Positions 59,175-64,000 of a stretch of DNA of 64,000 bases are shown in pieces. A program made the position numbers and the translations under genes. Each line of letters opens with the position of its first letter. Position 1 is the first letter of the stretch. This DNA comes from Actinomadura rubteroloni (lineage in GTDB: Bacteria > Actinomycetota > Actinomycetes > Streptosporangiales > Streptosporangiaceae): positions 478,246 through 542,245 of the forward strand of contig NZ_MTBP01000004.1 of the NCBI RefSeq assembly GCF_002911665.1. The letters are read 5' to 3'. The notes below the pieces were generated by a model that worked only from the letters and a program-made list of their open reading frames with translations, had not been told where the DNA came from and did no database searches.

Positions 59175-59918
59175 TCACCGTAAGGGCGCCACCCGCGCGT
59201 ACACGCCGGGGTAACCGGGACGCGCGCACCCGTACGCCCAGGACGTCAGCGCCACCAGCCGTCCGCCGGCGAGCAGCGGCCCGCCGCTGTCGAACTGGCA
59301 CGTGTCGGCGGCCGGGGACCCCGCGCAGAGCATGTCGGCCGCGTCGTAGTCGCCGCCGTAGGCCCGGCGGCAGGCCGCGTCGCCGGGCAGCGGGACGTCC
59401 GCCGCGCGCAGGCGCGTGTTGAACAGGTCCTTCTCACTGCGCAGGCCCCAGCCGAGGATCCGGCCCGTCCGCGCGCCGCCCGCCGTGCCGACGGGGACGG
59501 GCGTGCGCGCCACCCGCCGCGCCAGCGTCAGCTCGGCGAGGTCGTGGTGCTCGACGGTCTCGCCCCGGAAGTCGCCCTCGCGGAACCGCGCGTCGACGCG
59601 GATCCTCTTCACGGCGATCCGCTCGCCGCCGCCGGACACGAGGTCGGACCGTCCGAACGTCACGGTCATCAGCCCCGGCGCGAACTTGAACAGCGCGGCG
59701 CAGTGCGCGGCCGTCAGCACCCGGTCCGGCGCGACGAGCGCGCCGCCGCAGAACTGCCCGCCCGGACGGACGAGGAACAGCGGCGACCCCACCGCCGCCA
59801 GCCACGGGTACCGGGACGCGTCGGCGGGCGTCCCGCCCACCATGGCCGCCGCGGGGGCCGCCCCCATGACCCCCGCCGCGACTCCCAGAGCGACCAGGGT
59901 CCGGGGGAGAAGGTCCAT
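59175..59918 (-). CDS. Secreted trypsin-like serine protease (S1A)
   Basis: A 247-residue secreted S1 protease, read leftward. A signal peptide (1-~25, ending APAAA) precedes the mature N-terminus MVGG. The catalytic triad is His72 (TAAHC), Asp126 (HHDLAEL) and Ser211 (CQFDSGGP). Asp205, six before Ser211, predicts trypsin-like Arg/Lys specificity. The oxyanion-hole Gly that should precede Asp-Ser (GDSGGP) is Phe209, which is unusual. Six cysteines can form family disulfides. ATG 59918 lies 6 bases after TAGATT (59925-59930); the mRNA is probably leaderless. Confidence 0.88.
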   Translation of the reverse strand: MDLLPRTLVALGVAAGVMGAAPAAAMVGGTPADASRYPWLAAVGSPLFLVRPGGQFCGGALVAPDRVLTAAHCAALFKFAPGLMTVTFGRSDLVSGGGERIAVKRIRVDARFREGDFRGETVEHHDLAELTLARRVARTPVPVGTAGGARTGRILGWGLRSEKDLFNTRLRAADVPLPGDAACRRAYGGDYDAADMLCAGSPAADTCQFDSGGPLLAGGRLVALTSWAYGCARPGYPGVYARVAPLR

Positions 59919-59924
59919 TCCGGC

Positions 59925-59930
59925 AATCTA
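59925..59930 (-). promoter_or_regulatory. -10 element TAGATT overlapping the upstream stop
   Basis: On the minus strand, TAGATT ends 6 bases before ATG 59918; its TAG is the stop codon of the transporter gene at 59928. Confidence 0.55.
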
Positions 59931-60872
59931 GGCGACGGACCGCCGCCCCGCACCCGCTCCGGCGTTTTCCCCGTCCGGAGCGTTCTCATACCGGGGGAAC
60001 AGCAGCAGCGCGACCAGCGCCAGGACGAGCCCGCCGCCGCGCAACGCGAACGGGACCGGATCGCCCGGCCACCGCTCCTGGAACAGGATCATGCTGCTGA
60101 CCAGCAGATACGTCCGGCCGATGACGGTCAGGACGCTCGCCACCACCGACAGCCGACACCGCTGCACCGCCACCTGGAGCTGGACCAGCGCGATGACCGC
60201 GAACACGACCGTCAGGTACGGGTACGGCGACCGCGCCACCGCCGCGACGCTCTGCGTGTCGTGGTAGAGGATCGCCATCCCCCGGATCCCCGCCTCGGCG
60301 AGCCCCGCGCACGCCCCCGACCCGATCCCGTACGCGACCCCGGCGAGCCGCCGCGCGTGCCGTCCGCTGGCCCTGCGGTCCCCGACCAGCCACACCAGGC
60401 CCGCGATGACCAGCGCCGGTCCCATCACCGCGACCATCATCCACGGCGCCCGCAGCACGTCCGTCGCGTGGAGCTGGACGCGCAGGACGCCGTCCGTCCG
60501 CGCCGACAGCCCGATCAGCACGGTCGCGACGACGAACAGCGCGATGCTCGTCCACTCGCGCCCGCTCATCTGCTCGCCCAGGAACAGCGCCGTGTAGACC
60601 AGCAGCAGCACCAGGCTCACCGCGAACACCGGCTGCACCTGCGTCATCGGCATCACCGTGAACGCGACGACCTCGTACCCCAGCCCGATGACCAGCACCA
60701 GCCCGCCGCCGAGCCACACCGGGCTGAGCAGCATCGACCGGGCCACCGTGAACGGCCGGCTCCCGCGCAGCGGCGGCATCTTCTCCGCCGCCGAACGGAA
60801 GATCACGAACGCCACGTAATAAGCGCTGGACGCGAGCAGTGCCAGGACGAAATTGCCCAGCGAGTCGCCCAT
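59928..60872 (-). CDS. DMT-superfamily (EamA-like) transporter
   Basis: A 314-residue membrane protein, read leftward, with nine or ten predicted helices in the two-repeat pattern of DMT transporters. FVLALLASSAYYVAFVIFRSA is helix 1; the second repeat starts near residue 145 (PWMMVAVMGPALVIAGLVWL). The segment MPMTQVQPVFAVSLVLLLVYTALFLGEQ is EamA-like (helix 3-4 with a following Glu). The C-terminal ~20 residues are charged. ATG 60872 follows AGAGGAA at good spacing. The substrate is unknown, and no partner gene is evident. Confidence 0.8.
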   Translation of the reverse strand: MGDSLGNFVLALLASSAYYVAFVIFRSAAEKMPPLRGSRPFTVARSMLLSPVWLGGGLVLVIGLGYEVVAFTVMPMTQVQPVFAVSLVLLLVYTALFLGEQMSGREWTSIALFVVATVLIGLSARTDGVLRVQLHATDVLRAPWMMVAVMGPALVIAGLVWLVGDRRASGRHARRLAGVAYGIGSGACAGLAEAGIRGMAILYHDTQSVAAVARSPYPYLTVVFAVIALVQLQVAVQRCRLSVVASVLTVIGRTYLLVSSMILFQERWPGDPVPFALRGGGLVLALVALLLFPRYENAPDGENAGAGAGRRSVA

Positions 60873-60978
60873 CGGGGGGTTCCTCTCGGCGAGCGGACGG
60901 CGACCGTCCAGCCTGCCGCCCGCCCTCGCGCCCGGCTAGATCGCCGGATGACAACGCGCGGACGCCGAACCCGCTGTT

Positions 60979-61746
60979 TCAGTCGTACCGGCGCCCCGCG
61001 CGCGACGACAGACGTCCCGCCAATCCCTGCGGCACCATCCGCGACAGGGCGACGATCGCCTTGTACTGCGCGCCCGGCACGCTGATGTCCGCGCCGCGCC
61101 GCAGATCCCGCAGCGCGGTGTCGACGACCTTGTCCTGCGGCAACCACAGGAACTCGGGGATCCCCTGGACGTCCATTCCCGCGCGCTCGTGGAACTCCGT
61201 CCGCACGAATCCCGGGCAGAGCGCCATGACGCGCACGTTCGGCCGTCCCTTGGCGGCGATGTCGTGCGCTACGCCCCGGCTGAAACTCACCACCCACGCC
61301 TTGGACGCGCCATAGGTGCCGCGCGTCGCGAACGCCGCCACCGACGACACGTTCACCACCCCGCCCCGGCCGCGCTCCAGCATTCCCGGCAGCGCCGCGT
61401 GCGTCAGCCGCAGCACCGCCTCGCAGTGCACTTTCAGCATCGTCGTCTCGGCGTTCACGGGGACGTCCAGGAACGTCCCGTTGTTGCCGAACCCGGCATT
61501 GTTGACGAGCAGGTCCACGCCGTCGCGAACGCGCTTCTCGGCGGCCTCGATTCCCGTGTCCGTCGCCAGGTCCGCCACGACCGTCTCGGCGCGCACGCCG
61601 TACCGGTCGGACAGGTCCCGCGCGGACGCGTCCAGGCGCTCGCCGTTCCGCGCCAGCAGGACGAGGTCGAATCCGTCGGACGCGAGGCGCCGGGCGAACG
61701 CGGCGCCGATCCCGGCGGTCGCTCCGGTGATGAAGGCAGTCGGCAT
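60979..61746 (-). CDS. Short-chain dehydrogenase/reductase, classical
   Basis: A 255-residue classical SDR, read leftward: GATAGIG at 8-14, NNAG at 82-85, VNVSSVAAF (Ser134/135), YGASK (Tyr145, Lys149), and ALCPGFVRTEFHER after the fold's sixth strand. Its style is that of short-chain reductases for fatty-acyl or steroid-like ketones. ATG 61746 lies 6 bases after TAGGGT (61753-61758), predicting a leaderless mRNA whose -10 overlaps the preceding BVMO gene's TAG stop. It may act with the monooxygenase, since the two are neighbours in one direction. Confidence 0.9.
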   Translation of the reverse strand: MPTAFITGATAGIGAAFARRLASDGFDLVLLARNGERLDASARDLSDRYGVRAETVVADLATDTGIEAAEKRVRDGVDLLVNNAGFGNNGTFLDVPVNAETTMLKVHCEAVLRLTHAALPGMLERGRGGVVNVSSVAAFATRGTYGASKAWVVSFSRGVAHDIAAKGRPNVRVMALCPGFVRTEFHERAGMDVQGIPEFLWLPQDKVVDTALRDLRRGADISVPGAQYKAIVALSRMVPQGLAGRLSSRAGRRYD

Positions 61747-61752
61747 GGTCCG

Positions 61753-61758
61753 ACCCTA
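61753..61758 (-). promoter_or_regulatory. -10 element TAGGGT overlapping the BVMO stop
   Basis: On the minus strand, TAGGGT ends 6 bases before ATG 61746; its TAG is the stop codon of the monooxygenase (61758-61756). Confidence 0.55.
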
Positions 61759-63216
61759 AGCCGCGCGGCGCACGCGGAAGTGCCGGGGGTCGGGCCGCCG
61801 CGTCGCCCGCCGGTAGGCGAAGGTGAAGCCCGGCCAGTTGCTGACGACGGTGCCGTCCGCCGACTGGTACCAGCTCGCGCAGCCCGCTTCCCAGACCGAC
61901 CCGCTCAGCCGCCGGCGCATCGCGCGGACGAACCTTTCCTGGACGCGCGGACGCACTTCGATCGACGCCAGACCGTGCCGCCGCATCGCTCGGACGCAGG
62001 CGCTCACATAGCGGAACTGCGATTCCAGCATGTAGATGATGCTGTTGTGGCCGAGATTGGTGTACGGGCCGTAGAGCAGGAAGAGGTTCGGGAAACCGGC
62101 CACGGTGATGCCGAGGTGGGCCTGTGCGCCGTTCCGCCATTCCGCGCCGAGTTCGCGTCCGTCCCGGCCCTCGATCCGCATCGGTGCGAGGAAGTCGGTG
62201 GCGGCGAACCCCGTCGCGTGGACGATGACGTCGGCGGGGCGTTCCGTCCCGTCCGCGGTGACGACGCCGTGCTCGGTGACGCGCGCGATCGGGTCGGTGA
62301 CGAGGTCGACGTCCGGCCGTGTCAGCGCCGGGTAGTAGTCGTCGGAGATGAGGACGCGCTTGCACCCCATCGGATAGTCCGGGACGAGCCTTCGCCGCAG
62401 CTCCACGTCCGGGACCTGCTCCGCCAGCCGCCGCAAGAACCGGCGGCGCATGAACCCCATGAGCTTCGGGTTCACCACGAACCCCACTGCGCGGGACTCG
62501 TACTGCGCGTACGTCTTCGCCCGGCTCAGGGTGTGGACGCCTGGGAACGCACCCAGCACGGTGCGCTCCCAGAGCCGGTACGCGCGGTCGGGCTTGCCGA
62601 TGACGTACGGGGGCGTCCGCTGGTACAGGTCGAGATGCGCGACCCGTCCGGCCAGCGACGGGACGATCTGCACCGCGCTCGCCCCCGTCCCGATCACCGC
62701 GACGCGCTTGCCCCGCAGATCGACGTCGTGGTCCCAGCGCGCCGAATGGAACGTCGCGCCCCGAAACTGCGCGCTCCCCTCGATCTCGGGGACGACGGGC
62801 CGGTTGAGCTGGCCGCACGCCGAGACCAGCACCCGCGCCGCGATCTCGCCGACGCTCGTGTCGACCCGCCAGACGGCCGCGTGCTCGTCGAACCGCGCGC
62901 CACGCACGTCCGCGCCGAACCGGATGTGCGGCAGGACGCCGTGCTCGCGCGCGCAGTCCTCCAGATAACCGAGGATCTCCCGCTGGGGAGGAAAACGCCG
63001 GGACCAGTCCGTCTTCGGCGCGAACGAGAACGAGTACAGGTGGGAGGGGACGTCGCACGCGGCACCCGGGTAGGTGTTGTCCCGCCACGTCCCGCCCAGC
63101 GTCTCCGCCCGCTCCAGGACGACCACGTCGTCCACCCCGGCGCGCTTCAGCGTGATCGCCATCCCGACGCCGCCGAACCCCGCGCCGATGATCACGACGT
63201 CATGCGGTGCACCCAT
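61756..63216 (-). CDS. Flavin-containing monooxygenase, Baeyer-Villiger type
   Basis: A 486-residue FAD/NADPH monooxygenase, read leftward. The FAD site is GAGFGG (11-16), the NADPH site is GTGASA (176-181), and the BVMO fingerprint F151-x-G-x3-H157-x3-W161 (FRGATFHSARW) is intact. A DVIVHATGF segment completes the FMO-like fold. BVMOs insert oxygen next to ketones to form esters or lactones. ATG 63216 follows GGGAG. A perfect 6-base inverted repeat (63262-63277) lies upstream. The SDR downstream might supply or remove the ketone. Cytoplasmic. Confidence 0.92.
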   Translation of the reverse strand: MGAPHDVVIIGAGFGGVGMAITLKRAGVDDVVVLERAETLGGTWRDNTYPGAACDVPSHLYSFSFAPKTDWSRRFPPQREILGYLEDCAREHGVLPHIRFGADVRGARFDEHAAVWRVDTSVGEIAARVLVSACGQLNRPVVPEIEGSAQFRGATFHSARWDHDVDLRGKRVAVIGTGASAVQIVPSLAGRVAHLDLYQRTPPYVIGKPDRAYRLWERTVLGAFPGVHTLSRAKTYAQYESRAVGFVVNPKLMGFMRRRFLRRLAEQVPDVELRRRLVPDYPMGCKRVLISDDYYPALTRPDVDLVTDPIARVTEHGVVTADGTERPADVIVHATGFAATDFLAPMRIEGRDGRELGAEWRNGAQAHLGITVAGFPNLFLLYGPYTNLGHNSIIYMLESQFRYVSACVRAMRRHGLASIEVRPRVQERFVRAMRRRLSGSVWEAGCASWYQSADGTVVSNWPGFTFAYRRATRRPDPRHFRVRRAA

Positions 63217-63261
63217 GTCCGCGGCTCCCAGCTCCTGGACGACCCGACCGCCCGAGCGTAA

Positions 63262-63277
63262 GTGACCATTGGGTCAC
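63262..63277. promoter_or_regulatory. Inverted repeat GTGACC-N4-GGTCAC upstream of the monooxygenase
   Basis: Perfect 6-base arms (63262-63267 and 63272-63277) with 4 central bases, 46 bases before ATG 63216. On the minus strand a TACGCT hexamer lies next to it, so a TetR/MarR-type repressor could block this promoter. Confidence 0.5.
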
Positions 63278-63352
63278 CAGGCGACCCTTGGGCCCGATGC
63301 GCCCACTTGCCGACCCTTCCTACCGTGCCGGACGCGGGCGGCGCGCCCCGCC

Positions 63353-63381
63353 TTGACATCGGACGCGCGACCGCGTAAGTT
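63353..63381 (+). promoter_or_regulatory. rRNA promoter P1
   Basis: TTGACA (63353-63358), exact 17-base spacer, TAAGTT (63376-63381). Confidence 0.8.
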
Positions 63382-63517
63382 AATCGCTTGTCCCCCGATG
63401 GGGTGCGGGACGTCGCGTGCATCGCGATGACCGATCCCGAGGGACCTCCACGACAACCTTCTCCAGTGTCGGCTTGCGCCGTGTCTGGTGTGTTGTGGTG
63501 CGCCGGGAATTGCGGGT

Positions 63518-63546
63518 TTGACATCCGCGGGATCTCTGGTGAAATA
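63518..63546 (+). promoter_or_regulatory. rRNA promoter P2 (weaker -10)
   Basis: A perfect TTGACA (63518-63523) is followed by only a weak -10 around 63540-63546 (TGAAATA). Confidence 0.55.
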
Positions 63547-63609
63547 GCGGAGCCGTTGCGGACGGACGCGAAAGCGAACCCGGCGCAAAGGAATCGGAAA
63601 AGCGCGGAA

Positions 63610-63637
63610 TTGACAGTCCGAGCGGATCTGATAAAGT
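63610..63637 (+). promoter_or_regulatory. rRNA promoter P3
   Basis: TTGACA (63610-63615), 16-base spacer, TAAAGT (63632-63637). It is the promoter nearest the 16S gene. Confidence 0.8.
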
Positions 63638-63697
63638 AGAAAACGTCGCCCCGGAGCGAGCATCACGGAAGTGGTGGGAGCGCGGTGGGTGTCCGTT

Positions 63698-63718
63698 TCT
63701 TGAGAACTCAACAGCGTG
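63698..63718 (+). promoter_or_regulatory. Conserved rRNA leader element (TTGAGAACTCAA)
   Basis: TTGAG-AA-CTCAA followed by CAGCGTG is a conserved leader sequence of actinobacterial rRNA operons as I recall it, and can form a small hairpin that may take part in antitermination or processing. Confidence 0.6.
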
Positions 63719-63905
63719 TTAAAAGCCAGTGCCTTTATAACGGCCCGACATGGTTCGGGTCGTCCCCGAGGCCACTCGTGTTCGCGTGGTGGTCTGGGAT
63801 TTCTTTGAGGCAAGCCGGTCCCGTTTGGGGTCGGCATGCTGGGATTTCGATCCCTTCATGAGGTTTGGCGGTTCCGGGTTCGCCCCCGGTGTCGTCGTTG
63901 GGACC

Positions 63906-64000
63906 TTGATGGAGAGTTTGATCCTGGCTCAGGACGAACGCTGGCGGCGTGCTTAACACATGCAAGTCGAGCGGAAAGGCCCTTCGGGGTACTCGAGCGG
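63906..64000 (+). rRNA. rrs: 16S rRNA, 5' end (partial)
   Basis: The conserved 16S 5' sequence (GAGAGTTTGATCCTGGCTCAG, positions from about 63911) and the following ACGAACGCTGGCGGCGTGC are unmistakable. The gene continues past the window. The segment AGCGGAAAGGCCCTTCGGGGT is variable region 1 and looks Actinomadura-like. The exact 5' end (about 63906) is estimated by comparison with other actinobacteria. Confidence 0.97.

Larger units (their letters stand above)
63217..63905 (+). promoter_or_regulatory. rRNA operon upstream region
   Basis: About 690 bases between the monooxygenase start and the 16S gene. It contains the monooxygenase promoter, three TTGACA-type rRNA promoters, and a conserved leader element. 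No coding frame is credible here. Confidence 0.8.

Overview
The window is about 64 kb of very GC-rich actinobacterial chromosome. It ends in the first ~95 bases of a 16S rRNA gene whose variable region 1 looks like Actinomadura / Thermomonosporaceae (inference from memory of 16S sequences, not from a search). GTG starts are frequent, coding is dense on both strands, and an NIT-kinase conservon, LCP, DUF2267 and SWIM proteins all fit that placement.

Layout. 1-721: edge-truncated ABC substrate-binding lipoprotein. 1040-5855: complete conservon (cvnABCD: membrane sensor kinase, roadblock, DUF742, small GTPase). 5967-20717: SGNH hydrolase, a 1,181-residue protein with three AAA modules, LCP cell-wall protein, three small proteins (two are twin 51/55-residue membrane microproteins), glutathione peroxidase, SDR, a SWIM zinc-finger/HEAT-like pair, DUF3817 and GNAT genes, then about 1.16 kb without a gene but with repeats and hairpins. 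20718-44081: housekeeping and accessory genes: MFS permease, glutamate decarboxylase, DUF2267, lon with an HspR (HAIR) operator, VanZ-like protein, an SDR-nitroreductase fusion, a LuxR-type ATPase regulator, two degenerate adenylate-forming proteins, a split RibD-like pair, sbcDC, a Na+/H+ antiporter, a glycosyltransferase and an APC permease.

44177-57898 looks like a compact biosynthetic island that I cannot match to a characterised pathway. It has two paralogous HTH-TPR regulators, an IspH-fold Fe-S protein that keeps the three cluster cysteines but has lost several catalytic residues, a PKS of order pseudo-reductase/KS/KS-like/KR/DH, a separate AT-ACP protein, a flavin alpha-hydroxy-acid oxidase and a methyltransferase. 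GACATG-type motifs recur in its promoter regions. This is the best candidate for an undescribed system.

57899-63216: GroES-like protein, epimerase, secreted trypsin-like protease, DMT-type transporter, SDR and Baeyer-Villiger-type monooxygenase. 63217-64000: rRNA promoter region with TTGACA-type promoters, a conserved leader element and the 16S start.

A cross-cutting observation is that at least twelve genes have a TANNNT -10 element exactly 6 or 7 bases before the start codon and no Shine-Dalgarno, which predicts leaderless mRNAs. In three of them the upstream gene's TAG stop is part of the -10. All functions are read from motifs by eye; no database search was possible.
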